A stretch of DNA of 64,000 nt from JBBQVS01 sp964250805 (GCA_964250805.1 CAXUHG010000005.1:36111-100110); one strand, 5' to 3'. Shown: positions 1 to 8,621, counted from the first letter of the stretch. Translations and numbers: made by a program. The notes: generated from the sequence alone by a model not told the origin.

Positions 1-24
1 TTGTGGCAGTGAGCAACAATACAA

Positions 25-363
25 CTACTTTTTGGTGATTGCGTCCGAGAGTTCTTTGCCGGGGGTGAAGCGCACGCGGTCTTTCGCGGGCACCTCGATG
101 ACTTCGCGGTTTCGTGGGTTGACGCCTTTACGGGCTGCGCTCTGACGCACCTTGAAGGAGCCGAAGCCCACAAGTTGTACATCGCTGCCGTCCTGAAGAG
201 CCTCGCGGATGGAGTTGAGGGTTACTTCCAGTACGTCAGCAGCTTGCTTTTGGGTGAGATTTGCCTGTTTAGCAATGCGTTTGACCAGTTCCTGCCGACC
301 AACAGTATTTGCTGTAGATTCGGTTTTACTTTCGGTTTTATTTGCAGCTTTACTTTCAGCCAT
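25..363 (-). CDS. hup: HU-family DNA-binding protein
   Basis: Histone-like nucleoid protein that bends DNA as a dimer. The 112 residues hold a complete HU fold from about residue 23 onward: the helical dimerisation part (QELVKRIAKQANLTQKQAAD), the GFGSFKV strand, and the DNA-binding arm with the RNPRNRE-type tip, followed by FTPGKELSDAI. The usual length is about 90 residues; the extra 22 N-terminal residues are Ser/Thr/Lys/Glu-rich and look disordered. The start is supported by an AAGGAGGAT ribosome site just upstream. It stands alone, with its own promoter at 477-505. The family call is firm; which HU paralogue it is cannot be told. Confidence 0.95.
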   Translation of the reverse strand: MAESKAANKTESKTESTANTVGRQELVKRIAKQANLTQKQAADVLEVTLNSIREALQDGSDVQLVGFGSFKVRQSAARKGVNPRNREVIEVPAKDRVRFTPGKELSDAITKK

Positions 364-476
364 AGGTTTGATATCCTCCTTACAACGCTGACACTCGTCG
401 CTTCCACCAACCTTCCTCCTTCAATAGAGTATTAGCAAGCCTGTGGAGCGACTTTACAACCTCACTGCCGTAAGAG

Positions 477-505
477 AGTATAGCATGCACTTTTCAGAAA
501 TACAA
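477..505 (-). promoter_or_regulatory. Promoter of the HU gene
   Basis: On the minus strand TTGTAT (500-505) is followed after 17 bases by TATACT (477-482), with a TGC just before it that gives an extended -10. It lies about 115 bases upstream of the HU start. Seen by eye only. Confidence 0.55.
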
Positions 506-532
506 GTGATTTGGCTCTGTGGGCGGTGTGAT

Positions 533-1576
533 TTACATTACTGCATACAAAATGGTGCCTTCGGGCGTGATTTGCTGCTCTAATAGCCCGTTGTAGCGCA
601 TATACTCAAGGTGCGCTAGCACTTCGGCGACCGCCATACGCTTTGTTTCGTCGTTATTCAGGCGTCGATTGTGGAAAAGTTGTTCCGTCAAACTATAGGC
701 ATGCTGTGGGCGTTCCTTAATCATCGCTAGCAACTGCTGCACTCTCTGATGATGGTGCTCGATAATTTCTTGCGTGCGTTCTTTTAGTCCCGGAAACGGT
801 TCGTTATGTCCCGGTAGCACAATAGTTGCAGGAAGCGAAGAGACTTTTTCTAGTGAGGCAAGATAATCACCGAGCGGATTTGGGCGGTCATGCTCAGAAT
901 AGAGACCAATATTGGGCGTGATGCGTGGTAGGACGTGATCCGCCGCAAGGAAGACGCCATCGCGTTCACGGAAGAGACAAATTTGTCCATCGGCATGCCC
1001 CGGTGTCCAAATCACATAGTAGCGTTCGCCCATGAGGTCGAGATACTCGCCATCCTCGACCATCGTAAATGCCTCGTGCGGTGGCACACTAAGAATGCGG
1101 CGCGACTCCTTCTGGTCTACCTTGTTCAGCCACAGCGACGTTTGTGGAAGGCCATGCTTCGTGAAGAAATTCGAGACCATGCCGAAACGTTCGGGCATCG
1201 TTCCCGACCAGATACGTTGCACGCTCTCCTCGTCGATGGGATGCATATAGACTTTCGCGCCGCTCTGCTCATGCAGTTCGCCCGATAGCCCGATATGATC
1301 AGGATGGTGGTGCGTCAACACAATGGCCTGCAGTTTGTCGATGCTCAACCCAGCCCGTTGTAGACCAGCGGTAAAAGCAGCGCGTGCATCAGGCGTCCCC
1401 ATTCCTGTATCGACAATCGCCCACTCGCCATTCTGCCCAACAAGCGCGTGCATATTCACCGTGCGTAAGGGAAATGGGATAGGTACAGTAATTTTCCAGA
1501 TATTTTCCGCAACCTCGCGAGCCTCTGGCAATAACTCTTCGGGACGTTTGGGTCGCTCTGATGACGCTTGCTGCAT
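533..1576 (-). CDS. MBL-fold metallohydrolase with C-terminal winged-helix-like part
   Basis: Probable metal-dependent hydrolase of the metallo-beta-lactamase superfamily. The metal motif THHHPDH is at about residues 88-94. Further expected ligands are the His in WTPGHADG, the Asp in LAADH and the His in LPGHNEP. The last 80 residues (from HHHQRVQQLL) resemble the winged-helix tail of LACTB2-like and glyoxalase-II-like members. There is no signal peptide, so it is probably cytoplasmic. AAAGGA lies upstream of the chosen ATG. The substrate cannot be read from sequence; thioester, RNA or quorum-signal hydrolases all share this fold. Confidence 0.88.
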   Translation of the reverse strand: MQQASSERPKRPEELLPEAREVAENIWKITVPIPFPLRTVNMHALVGQNGEWAIVDTGMGTPDARAAFTAGLQRAGLSIDKLQAIVLTHHHPDHIGLSGELHEQSGAKVYMHPIDEESVQRIWSGTMPERFGMVSNFFTKHGLPQTSLWLNKVDQKESRRILSVPPHEAFTMVEDGEYLDLMGERYYVIWTPGHADGQICLFRERDGVFLAADHVLPRITPNIGLYSEHDRPNPLGDYLASLEKVSSLPATIVLPGHNEPFPGLKERTQEIIEHHHQRVQQLLAMIKERPQHAYSLTEQLFHNRRLNNDETKRMAVAEVLAHLEYMRYNGLLEQQITPEGTILYAVM

Positions 1577-1803
1577 GATGGGGTGTCCTTTGTATAGTAC
1601 GTGAGTGAGGCATGGCTCAACTCAATTAAGAATGTGTTTATGAATTGATTGTATGGTTTCGGGTGGGGGAGTGTCAAATAAGAGGGTGGTTCCATTTGAA
1701 CTTGCTTTCGCTTGTCCAATCCTCTTTTAGAAAGAAACAAACTAGACCAAACATGTCACTTATGCGTCTTATAAGTAACATGATAATAAAGGGATTGCTT
1801 CCA

Positions 1804-2784
1804 ATGCTTTATCGTAGAAAAATTTTACTTGCACTACTCGAAACCTTTGGTGACTTCCTCATGATGGAAGATTGCTGTAATTTGTTGTTGCTCTTTTGCC
1901 AGCGTAGAGGAAAGAACTTTTATGACTTTTTCCCTTATACCTCTGGACAGTACAGCTTTTTGTTGGAGCAGGATAAAGCGAGACTCATTGCTTTGGGTTT
2001 TTTGACGAACTCAAGTATTTTTTGTCGTACTAGTCAAGATTCTTTCTTTCCACAGCTACTCAAAGAAGATATACTTTTTTTGCACTCTTTACTTCGTGAA
2101 ATAGGAGAGGTACGTGGCGAACAGCTTACGCGCAAAGTGTATTTAGAGTATCCTACTATGGCTTCTCGCAGTGAGAATGCGTTGTCTATTTTGTCTAGTT
2201 CAGAATACATAGAGGTTCAACGTACATGGCATGAAGACACAACTCATGCACTTTTCACTTTGGGTTATGAGGGGTTATCGGTAGATGCCTACATAAACAT
2301 CTTGCTTGCCAACAATATCTCTGCTCTGGTAGATGTACGCAAAAATCCGCTCTCGATGAAGTATGGCTTTTCTAAAACGAAACTGAGTAACTATCTCAAA
2401 CAAGTTGGTATCTCCTATTTTCACCTGTCCGAACTTGGTATCCCCTCAGCATTAAGACAAGAGTTGAATAGTGTAAGTGCGTATGAGGCATTATTTGCCT
2501 ATTATCGTTCTCATATCCTTCCAGAGCGAAATGAAGCAATCGAGCAGCTAAAGTGTATTGCTAACACTCAAGAGCGAATAGTGCTTACTTGCTTTGAAGC
2601 TAATCCACAATGCTGTCATCGTCATGAAATCACCGATTACCTTGAAAGAGACGAAAGTTTTGCTTTGCCTATAATTCACCTTGATAAGACCTGTACATGC
2701 AATGCATCTTCCGTGTATACTACTGTTACGAATGCTGTTCCTCTATCCTCAGAACGGTCATTAACAGTAGTAGCAGGTGACTAA
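1804..2784 (+). CDS. DUF488 protein with SocA/Panacea-like N-terminal domain
   Basis: Of unknown function. An in-frame ATG at 1645 gives a longer protein, but the ATG at 1804 has an AAAGGG ribosome site and starts with a natural domain, so 326 residues are preferred. The first 130 residues (MLYRRKILLALLETFG, then a YDFFPYTSGQYSFLL stretch) resemble the SocA-like/Panacea domain found in antitoxins; this is an inference from pattern. The C-terminal half is a DUF488 domain: LFTLGYEGLS, ALVDVRKNPLS, and the CFEANPQCCHRHEI end with the conserved Cys-His-Arg. The gene is A+T-richer than its neighbours. It is followed 23 bases later by a partner gene on the same strand, probably in one operon. Confidence 0.75.
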   Translation: MLYRRKILLALLETFGDFLMMEDCCNLLLLFCQRRGKNFYDFFPYTSGQYSFLLEQDKARLIALGFLTNSSIFCRTSQDSFFPQLLKEDILFLHSLLREIGEVRGEQLTRKVYLEYPTMASRSENALSILSSSEYIEVQRTWHEDTTHALFTLGYEGLSVDAYINILLANNISALVDVRKNPLSMKYGFSKTKLSNYLKQVGISYFHLSELGIPSALRQELNSVSAYEALFAYYRSHILPERNEAIEQLKCIANTQERIVLTCFEANPQCCHRHEITDYLERDESFALPIIHLDKTCTCNASSVYTTVTNAVPLSSERSLTVVAGD

Positions 2785-2807
2785 CCATAGCTGGTTGGAG
2801 GTGCTTT

Positions 2808-3656
2808 GTGTATCTGCCTCAAGAAATTCCTGATGCACGTGTCCTTATTACTGTCAAAACGTACCCCCTCCCCTCTAGCAAGTATGAAGAGTTAGTATGT
2901 ACAGCAGGTCTGCTTGATGATGGAAAATGGATAAGAATCTATCCGGTTCCATTTCGCGCTCTAGCTTACAAAGATCAGTACAAGAAATACGAGTGGGTAA
3001 CACTAAATCTAGTTCGTAACACTTCCGACTTTCGACCAGAAAGCTATCGTCCCAAGCAAGGTTCAGATGAAAATATTCGGATTACAGGAGACTTAGGTAC
3101 GCGAAATGATTGGGCAGAGCGTAAAAGCTATGTGTTGGGAGAAGTTTTTACTTCCATGAATGAGCTTATACAACTTGCAAAAGGGCTAGAAAAAAGGTCT
3201 TTGGCTACTCTCAAGCCTGTAAGAATCATTGACTTTATAATTGAGCCAGATGAACGAGATTGGAAACCTGAATGGCTTGCACAACTTCAACAGTTGAGTT
3301 TGTTTGAGCTAGATGAAAAAGGGCAAGGCCAGAAACGTCGTGTTGTGGCAAAGCTACCATATAAGTACTCATACAAATTTCTTACGGAAGGTGACTCCAA
3401 CCCTAGAACCTTGATGATAGAGGATTGGGAACTGGGCGCACTTTTTTGGAATTGCCTTCGTCAAAATCGTGGTGATGAGATTCAAGCGAATAAGTTAGTA
3501 AAACAAAAGTATCTTCATGAGTTTGTGGAGCAGAAGGATGTCTATCTTTTTCTAGGCACAACAAAGCAATATCATAATATTGCGCCTAATCCATTTGTGA
3601 TTATTGGCGTTTTTTATCCTCCGAAGAGAGAAGCTGAACAGCTTTCGATGTTTTAA
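2808..3656 (+). CDS. Conserved protein of unknown function, partner of the DUF488 gene
   Basis: No function can be assigned. The 282-residue protein starts at a GTG with a good TTGGAGG site at 2795-2801. It has no signal peptide or membrane segment. The N-terminal part holds a motif-like block (LITVKTYPLP, ELVCTAGL, WIRIYPVPFR) that in my recollection recurs in proteins encoded beside DUF488 genes. The middle is charged, and the C-terminus has the pattern LGTTKQYH then FVIIGVFYPP, reminiscent of a small beta domain. Base composition is A+T-rich like the DUF488 gene upstream. The pair may have been acquired together and may act together, but that is inference. Confidence 0.7.
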   Translation: MYLPQEIPDARVLITVKTYPLPSSKYEELVCTAGLLDDGKWIRIYPVPFRALAYKDQYKKYEWVTLNLVRNTSDFRPESYRPKQGSDENIRITGDLGTRNDWAERKSYVLGEVFTSMNELIQLAKGLEKRSLATLKPVRIIDFIIEPDERDWKPEWLAQLQQLSLFELDEKGQGQKRRVVAKLPYKYSYKFLTEGDSNPRTLMIEDWELGALFWNCLRQNRGDEIQANKLVKQKYLHEFVEQKDVYLFLGTTKQYHNIAPNPFVIIGVFYPPKREAEQLSMF

Positions 3657-3664
3657 TCGAAAAG

Positions 3665-3721
3665 ACAAAACGAGCCCTCACAGAACGGTGGGCGACACAC
3701 ATCCTTCCGAGGGCTTGTTTT
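3665..3721. terminator. Convergent bidirectional terminator
   Basis: The stem AAAACGAGCCCTC pairs with GAGGGCTTGTTTT across a 30-base loop, with A- and T-runs on the two sides. It sits between two convergent genes. Confidence 0.7.
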
Positions 3722-3731
3722 GCTGCTGTAT

Positions 3732-4178
3732 TTAGAGTTCGGGTGAGGTCTCGGCTAGTTCTTGAGCCTCGTTGATCCAGGAACGCACTTGCGCCCGTGA
3801 GGGGGCGTGGTAGGCGATACGCTGCCCGATGTGTAGTTCGCCGAGCCGCTTGTGGAGGGATTCCACGCTCTGTTGACTCAGAGCCTTGCAACTGAGAACG
3901 CCTGCCTCTTTTAAGAGGAGAGATAAATCGCCACCAATGCCGTGTAAGCGCATCATGTCCGCACGCCCCACTAATTCTGTCAGTGTTTTCTGAGAAATAC
4001 ACAGGTATTGCGCCAGTTCTTCACGCTGGAAGGCTGTTTTGCCACGTTCGAGTAGTTGCTGTGTATACTTGATACCGATTTGCGCGAACTTTTCCTGTAG
4101 CTCTGGACTGACACCCTTCATCATCGCTATAGGATTGTACATTGCATATTTTTTCTTGTAAGACATCATTGTAACCAC
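3732..4178 (-). CDS. DUF4332-like helix-hairpin-helix protein
   Basis: Small helical protein of 148 residues with no transmembrane segment. It reads as two helix-hairpin-helix-like units, GVSPELQEKFAQIGIKYTQQLLERG and GIGGDLSLLLKEAGVLSCKALSQQ, the pattern of the DUF4332 family (predicted nucleic-acid or protein binding). The tail ends in Glu-rich sequence. Start choice is uncertain: Met residues at positions 1, 4, 5 and 13 are all possible. It stands alone, convergent with the DUF488 unit and divergent from the dcw cluster. The role is unknown. Confidence 0.75.
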   Translation of the reverse strand: MVTMMSYKKKYAMYNPIAMMKGVSPELQEKFAQIGIKYTQQLLERGKTAFQREELAQYLCISQKTLTELVGRADMMRLHGIGGDLSLLLKEAGVLSCKALSQQSVESLHKRLGELHIGQRIAYHAPSRAQVRSWINEAQELAETSPEL

Positions 4179-4337
4179 TTGTATTTTATTCTCCTCTTAC
4201 CTGAAATGAGATAGAGTTGTTTGTTACGTATCGACCGCTATATCACACTTGGTCGATTTGCTTTGTGCTGTTAGACGCCATTGCTCCACAAAAGTCACAT
4301 CGGTCATTGCTTTTGTCCTTTTCCTCTTGTACACAAG

Positions 4338-4381
4338 TTATCCACAAGTTATCCACTCCGATACCAGAAATTGGTGGATAA
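4338..4381. promoter_or_regulatory. Cluster of three DnaA-box-like sites
   Basis: TTATCCACA at 4338-4346 is a perfect match to the classic DnaA box. TTATCCACT follows at 4349-4357, and the inverted TTATCCACC is at 4373-4381. They lie just upstream of the likely mraZ promoter. They could place the division cluster under DnaA control; binding is inference. Confidence 0.6.
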
Positions 4382-4410
4382 CCCTCTTCCCTAAAATGGA
4401 AAACTAATGG

Positions 4411-4448
4411 TACAATGAAGTGGGGAGAAGTGGGGAGAAATGGTGGGA
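4411..4448 (+). promoter_or_regulatory. mraZ promoter and MraZ-type operator repeats
   Basis: TACAAT (4411-4416) is a plausible -10; no good -35 is visible. Directly downstream GTGGGGA occurs at 4420 and 4430, with GTGGGA at 4443. Three TGGG-type repeats about 10 bp apart are the known architecture of MraZ operators, which sit between promoter and gene and give autorepression. Confidence 0.6.
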
Positions 4449-4592
4449 AGGGAAGGGCATATACCAGTTATGTGCAGCGAGTGTGCGATGGGTGGGGAAG
4501 TCGGGGGAATTTCGAGACACGGGAGAGTCTTGGGAAACCTTCTATGAAGGCCATCGTAGAACACTCGACAATGCATCAGGGAAGAAAAGAGA

Positions 4593-5009
4593 ATGATGTT
4601 TCTCGGCGAATACGAGCATACAATCGACACAAAAGCACGCATGGCGGTGCCCGCGAAGTTTCGCGCACAAATCCAGGCGGGTCGAGGTGCCGTTCTAAGC
4701 AAAGGCATGGGTACATGTCTTGCCGTGTATCTGCTTGATCGCTGGGAAGAGAAGTCGAATGAACTGGTGGCAGGTCGGACAAGCGAGGAGTTACGCGACT
4801 TCGAGCGGCGTATCTATCCTAGCGCGAGCGAGATAGAGCTAGACGCCCAAGGGCGTATGGTTATTCCCGCGAAGTTACGTACCTACGCGAAGTTAGAAAA
4901 TGAAGCAACAATTGTCGGTGTGCGCGACCACTTTGAAATCTGGGATCGAGCCACATGGCAAGCCTACCAGGATCGCCTTGATGCCGAGGGAAACACTGTT
5001 CCTTTCTAA
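4593..5009 (+). CDS. mraZ: Transcriptional regulator MraZ
   Basis: First gene of the dcw cluster. MraZ is a ring-forming AbrB-like regulator that represses its own operon. The 138 residues contain two copies of the swapped-hairpin motif: DTKARMAVPAKFR near residue 12 and DAQGRMVIPAKLR near residue 84. The length is normal for the family. G-rich repeats matching its usual operator lie upstream at 4420-4448. It is followed by rsmH 56 bases downstream, as in most bacteria. Confidence 0.96.
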   Translation: MMFLGEYEHTIDTKARMAVPAKFRAQIQAGRGAVLSKGMGTCLAVYLLDRWEEKSNELVAGRTSEELRDFERRIYPSASEIELDAQGRMVIPAKLRTYAKLENEATIVGVRDHFEIWDRATWQAYQDRLDAEGNTVPF

Positions 5010-5065
5010 GGAAACGAACATGTATGGGTCTGATTTATCACACCCTGCATACGCAGGATTAACCA

Positions 5066-6055
5066 ATGGAACATTCACAACATATACCTGTCATGCTTGA
5101 GGAAGTGCTGAAGTATCTGCAGCCAAGGTCGGGTGGACTCTATATAGATGGTACACTCGGCGGTGGTGGACATACATCAGCAATTTTAGAGCGTTCGGCA
5201 CCCGATGGGCGTGTGCTTGGCATTGATGCCGATGAACAGGCTTTACAACGGGTACGGGCGCGTCTCCCAGAGTTTGTAGCTAACGGACGCCTAGTGTTGG
5301 CACACGGTAACTTCGCTGATATGAGCAGTATCGCACAGGAAAACGGATTTTCGTCGGTACAGGGCGTACTACTCGATCTAGGATTTTCCTCGGATCAGAT
5401 GGACGACCCACAACGTGGTTTCTCATTTGGAGTGGACGGTCCACTGGACATGCGTCTTGACCGAACACTTGAAACATCTGCCGCCGATCTGGTGAATGGT
5501 GCAAGTGAGCAAGAGTTAGCCGATATCTTCTGGAAGTATGGTGAGGAGAAGCGTTCACGCCAGATTGCACGTCGCATCGTGCGGAACCGTGAGCAAGGCG
5601 CGATTACACGAACCTCGCAACTTGCGAGAATTGCGGCAGCTGGAGTTCCGTTTAAGGCTGGTACTATTCATCCAGCGACGCGTGTTTTTCAAGCGTTACG
5701 TATAGCGGTCAATCAAGAACTGGAGCGACTGGAAACCGTCCTCCCACAGATAGAAGACCTATTAGCGATACCGAACGAGCAAGCGATATCCGAAGGCGAG
5801 AAGCAGAGCGGCGGCAGAATGGCGATTATCGCCTTTCACTCATTGGAAGACCGAATAGTCAAAGAGTTTATGCGGCGCGAGGCCACTGATTGCATCTGTC
5901 CACCACATGTACCGGTCTGCATCTGTGGACATAAAGCAAGATTGCATATTCTTACATCGAAGCCCATAACACCAGGAATACAAGAAATCGAATATAACCC
6001 ACGCGCTCGCAGTGCTAAATTGCGGGTCGCAGAGGCAATAAGCAACTCCCAATAA
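5066..6055 (+). CDS. rsmH: 16S rRNA (cytosine(1402)-N(4))-methyltransferase RsmH
   Basis: Methylates N4 of C1402 in the decoding centre of 16S rRNA using S-adenosylmethionine. The SAM-binding loop is DGTLGGGGHTSAIL near residues 29-42. The family blocks LLDLGFSSDQMDDPQRGFSF and the C-terminal FHSLEDRIVKEF are intact. The Cys-containing stretch DCICPPHVPVCICGHKA is also typical. At 329 residues it is of full length. It follows mraZ in the same direction. Confidence 0.97.
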   Translation: MEHSQHIPVMLEEVLKYLQPRSGGLYIDGTLGGGGHTSAILERSAPDGRVLGIDADEQALQRVRARLPEFVANGRLVLAHGNFADMSSIAQENGFSSVQGVLLDLGFSSDQMDDPQRGFSFGVDGPLDMRLDRTLETSAADLVNGASEQELADIFWKYGEEKRSRQIARRIVRNREQGAITRTSQLARIAAAGVPFKAGTIHPATRVFQALRIAVNQELERLETVLPQIEDLLAIPNEQAISEGEKQSGGRMAIIAFHSLEDRIVKEFMRREATDCICPPHVPVCICGHKARLHILTSKPITPGIQEIEYNPRARSAKLRVAEAISNSQ

Positions 6056-6145
6056 TATAGAGCAGAGATGGGGACGTGGAGAATCCAGTGACGTAGGTCA
6101 ATATGTACGGGGAGCAGTCCTGATAGTTGGAAGGAACGCAACACT

Positions 6146-6556
6146 ATGTATAGCTTGAAAGAGAAAATAAGCTCACCTATCGAGGTAGTGGCGCAACCCA
6201 TCGTAGCGGCAAAACGCCGACGGCAACTCTACCCATTTTTCTTCCGCATGGGACCAGTCGCACTGTGTATGACCAGCGTTCTGCTAATCGGACTAATGGC
6301 GGTTCTCTATCTAAGCCAAGTAGGGCAAGCGGTTGCAGCTAACCAGCAAATTCAGACCATGCAGGCGCAGCAAGACAAACTACAACGCCAGAATCAAGAC
6401 CTTGTGAACAATGTTTCGCAAGAGCAATCGCCCGCATATATCGCGGACAAAGCAAAAAAGATGGGATTGATACCATCTGATCCCAAGAATGTGCAGGTTA
6501 TCACGGTAAAAAATTTAAAACCGCTGCAAAAGGACAACCAGAACATACAACCGTAA
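6146..6556 (+). CDS. FtsL/FtsB-like cell-division protein
   Basis: Small bitopic membrane protein expected in the divisome with FtsQ (DivIB). The first 30 residues are basic and cytoplasmic. One membrane span follows (about residues 34-56, VALCMTSVLLIGLMAVLYLS), then a Gln-rich coiled coil (QTMQAQQDKLQRQNQDLV). A short tail with the YIADKAKKMGLI motif matches the end of the septum-formation-initiator families. The position between rsmH and ftsI is the usual place of ftsL. Sequence alone does not separate FtsL from FtsB/DivIC. Confidence 0.85.
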   Translation: MYSLKEKISSPIEVVAQPIVAAKRRRQLYPFFFRMGPVALCMTSVLLIGLMAVLYLSQVGQAVAANQQIQTMQAQQDKLQRQNQDLVNNVSQEQSPAYIADKAKKMGLIPSDPKNVQVITVKNLKPLQKDNQNIQP

Positions 6557-6572
6557 TTGGGGGCTGAGGGTG

Positions 6573-6640
6573 CAGGGGGACCGCAAGGGTCTCCCATACA
6601 TCTTTCCCAATGTGTAGGGAAGACCCCTGCGGTCTCCCTG
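6573..6640. repeat. REP-like G+C-rich palindrome between ftsL and ftsI
   Basis: The left arm begins CAGGGGGACCGCAAGGGTCT and the right arm ends GACCCCTGCGGTCTCCCTG; the two pair imperfectly over about 28 bp around a loop of 10 bases. The GACCGCAAGGGTC core resembles the palindrome at 26268-26369, suggesting a dispersed family. It lies within a presumed operon. Confidence 0.65.
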
Positions 6641-6673
6641 AAAACTGCAAACCATTGAGGCAAGGAGGCATGC

Positions 6674-8449
6674 ATGAATGTAGAACTACAAAGGGCACGA
6701 AGGCGGCAGATGCTGGTCTTTGTGCTTGTTTGTGGTGGCATGTTGCTCCTTCTTGGTCGCTTGTACTATTGGCAGGTGTTGAACGGGCCACGTCTGGCGC
6801 AACTTGCGAGCGATGAGCATACGCATAATCTGCCTTTGAAGGCACCGCGCGGCTTGATTTTTGATGCGCAAGGGCATCTACTGGCAACCAATGTGATGCG
6901 CGACGATGTATACATCGAGCCACGCCAGTTCCGCGTAGATTTTGAGCATGACGACAATGCACACGATAAGTGGGTAGCGATGGTTCACGCGTTGCATCAG
7001 GTCTTGCCCGATCTCTCGGAAGACAAGCTGATTAACGACTACGACTTAGAAGTGTGGACTTTGCGCGTCAATCGTCAACCAATCACGCCAGAGCAGAGCG
7101 AGCAGTTACGTCAGCTCTCAAGCAGTTTGCCTGATGTGTTCTTACAGCCGAATCCGCTCCGCTCGTATCCAGGTGGTGACTTGGCAGCTCAGGTGTTGGG
7201 TTATGTCGATGCTAACGCGACGGGACAATATGGTATCGAGGGGCAGTACAACACTCTGCTTGCTGGTAAAGATGGTAGTCTCACAGCAGAGACCGACCTG
7301 AATGGGCATCCGCTTACGGTTGGAGCTAGCTCTGGACAGGCACCAGTGCCGGGGGCGGACATCACGTTGACGATTGATAGCACTATGCAATATGTCGCGC
7401 AAACAGCGTTAGTAGATACTATAAAGAAGTTGCAAGCGAAGAGCGGCTCGGTTGTGGTACTTAACGCTCGCACTGGGGCTGTAGTAGCGATGGCTGGGGC
7501 ACCGAGCTTCGACCCGAATCATTATAGCGATTATGCGACGCAAACGGGCTGTGTCGATAGTGCCTCGGTTTTCTTTAATCCGACGTTGTACTGCACTTAC
7601 GAGCCGGGGTCAACGATGAAATCTGTAACGATGGCAGCTGGTCTCGACCAAGGATTGATTACGCCTGACACATCATTTACAGATAACGGCACCATTACGT
7701 TTCCCGATGCAGATGCCGTATCGAACTGGGATTATAGAGCGTATGGAGTCGAGACGATGACACAGGTGTTGGAGCATTCCGCGAACGTGGGCACTGCATA
7801 TGTTGCACACAATATTCTCGGCGTGAACCACTACTATCCATATGTGCAACGCTTTGGCTTTGGACAAAAATACAACATTGACGGCCCAGAGCAAGCGGGA
7901 ACATATCGCACGAATACATCGAGCGGCTGGTCTCCAAGCGATTTGACGCGACAAGCATTCGGGCAGAGCATCTCGACATCACCGTTTCAGATGGCGATGG
8001 TCTACGAGGCGATTGCCAATGGCGGCGTGATGATGCAGCCCTATCTGGTGCAGTCTATCAATAACAATGGACATATCACGACGGCGCAACCTAAGTCGAT
8101 GCGGCGTGTGGTTAGCGCGAATACCGCCAAAATGCTGAATGGCATGTTGGTAAGTGCCGCCAACTATAATCAACAGGCAACATTTCCTGGCTATAGCGTT
8201 GCCGTAAAAACAGGTACGGCGACAACGCAAGGACTAAGTGATGACCAGACTGAGGCGTCGATGGCTGGCTTCTTGCCTGCGTCGAATCCACAATTCGTCA
8301 TTCTGGTCAAGATAGACCGTCCATCCGCAACGATTGCGGGTGGAACAGCGATCTTCGGTGGAACGGCGGCGGCACCATTATGGAAGTCTATCGCGGAACA
8401 ATTGATGTGGCATTATAACGTGCCATCAGACATGCCCGTAGGAAATTGA
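6674..8449 (+). CDS. ftsI: Division-specific transpeptidase (class B PBP, FtsI/PBP2b type)
   Basis: Cross-links septal peptidoglycan. A single N-terminal membrane anchor spans about residues 14-34. A PBP-dimerisation domain follows (APRGLIFDAQGHLLATN onward), then the transpeptidase domain. The active-site motifs are present: EPGSTMKS with catalytic Ser313 and Lys316, HSANVGT as the SxN motif, and KTGTAT at residues 512-517. No PASTA domain is present. At 591 residues the length is normal. It lies between ftsL and ftsW, with a REP-like palindrome in front and a MITE-like element behind. Confidence 0.93.
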   Translation: MNVELQRARRRQMLVFVLVCGGMLLLLGRLYYWQVLNGPRLAQLASDEHTHNLPLKAPRGLIFDAQGHLLATNVMRDDVYIEPRQFRVDFEHDDNAHDKWVAMVHALHQVLPDLSEDKLINDYDLEVWTLRVNRQPITPEQSEQLRQLSSSLPDVFLQPNPLRSYPGGDLAAQVLGYVDANATGQYGIEGQYNTLLAGKDGSLTAETDLNGHPLTVGASSGQAPVPGADITLTIDSTMQYVAQTALVDTIKKLQAKSGSVVVLNARTGAVVAMAGAPSFDPNHYSDYATQTGCVDSASVFFNPTLYCTYEPGSTMKSVTMAAGLDQGLITPDTSFTDNGTITFPDADAVSNWDYRAYGVETMTQVLEHSANVGTAYVAHNILGVNHYYPYVQRFGFGQKYNIDGPEQAGTYRTNTSSGWSPSDLTRQAFGQSISTSPFQMAMVYEAIANGGVMMQPYLVQSINNNGHITTAQPKSMRRVVSANTAKMLNGMLVSAANYNQQATFPGYSVAVKTGTATTQGLSDDQTEASMAGFLPASNPQFVILVKIDRPSATIAGGTAIFGGTAAAPLWKSIAEQLMWHYNVPSDMPVGN

Positions 8450-8457
8450 GGCGGTAG

Positions 8458-8570
8458 GGGCCTGATTTATCACGCCCTGTGAGCAATATAGCATGTTAAC
8501 AGGGGTTGAGGCGTGTACACAACGATGGGAAACGGAGTCGATGGGGACGAGGGCGTGATAAATCAGGCCC
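8458..8570. mobile_element. MITE-like inverted-repeat element
   Basis: Perfect 21-bp inverted repeats at 8458-8478 and 8550-8570 (core CTGATTTATCACGCC) enclose about 70 bases with no gene. The arms resemble the element family at 27693, 36526, 49264, 55629 and 60384, but with a different outer end. It separates ftsI from ftsW. Confidence 0.7.
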
Positions 8571-8621
8571 GTACAGGTTACGTTACGCATCTGATAGGAC
8601 ATGTTCATAGAGAGGTTTTTT

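Larger units (their letters stand above)
4179..4592. other. 414-bp regulatory gap before the dcw cluster
   Basis: This divergent gap holds no convincing gene. It contains three DnaA-box-like 9-mers at 4338-4381, a TACAAT -10-like hexamer at 4411-4416 and G-rich direct repeats at 4420-4448 that fit an MraZ operator. It ends in a leader of about 140 bases before mraZ. Confidence 0.7.

Noticed and set aside
3601..4002. 133-residue minus-strand reading frame overlapping the DUF4332-like gene
   Set aside because: It is Arg-rich and without domain pattern, overlaps a real gene in another frame, and spans the terminator.
4338..4381. Chromosome origin of replication
   Set aside because: Three DnaA-like boxes are too few, and dnaA, dnaN, gyrB and rpmH are all absent nearby. 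A regulatory role at mraZ is more economical.
4391..4738. Reading frames of about 105 residues on both strands before mraZ
   Set aside because: They run through the operator repeats and into mraZ in another frame; composition is not protein-like.
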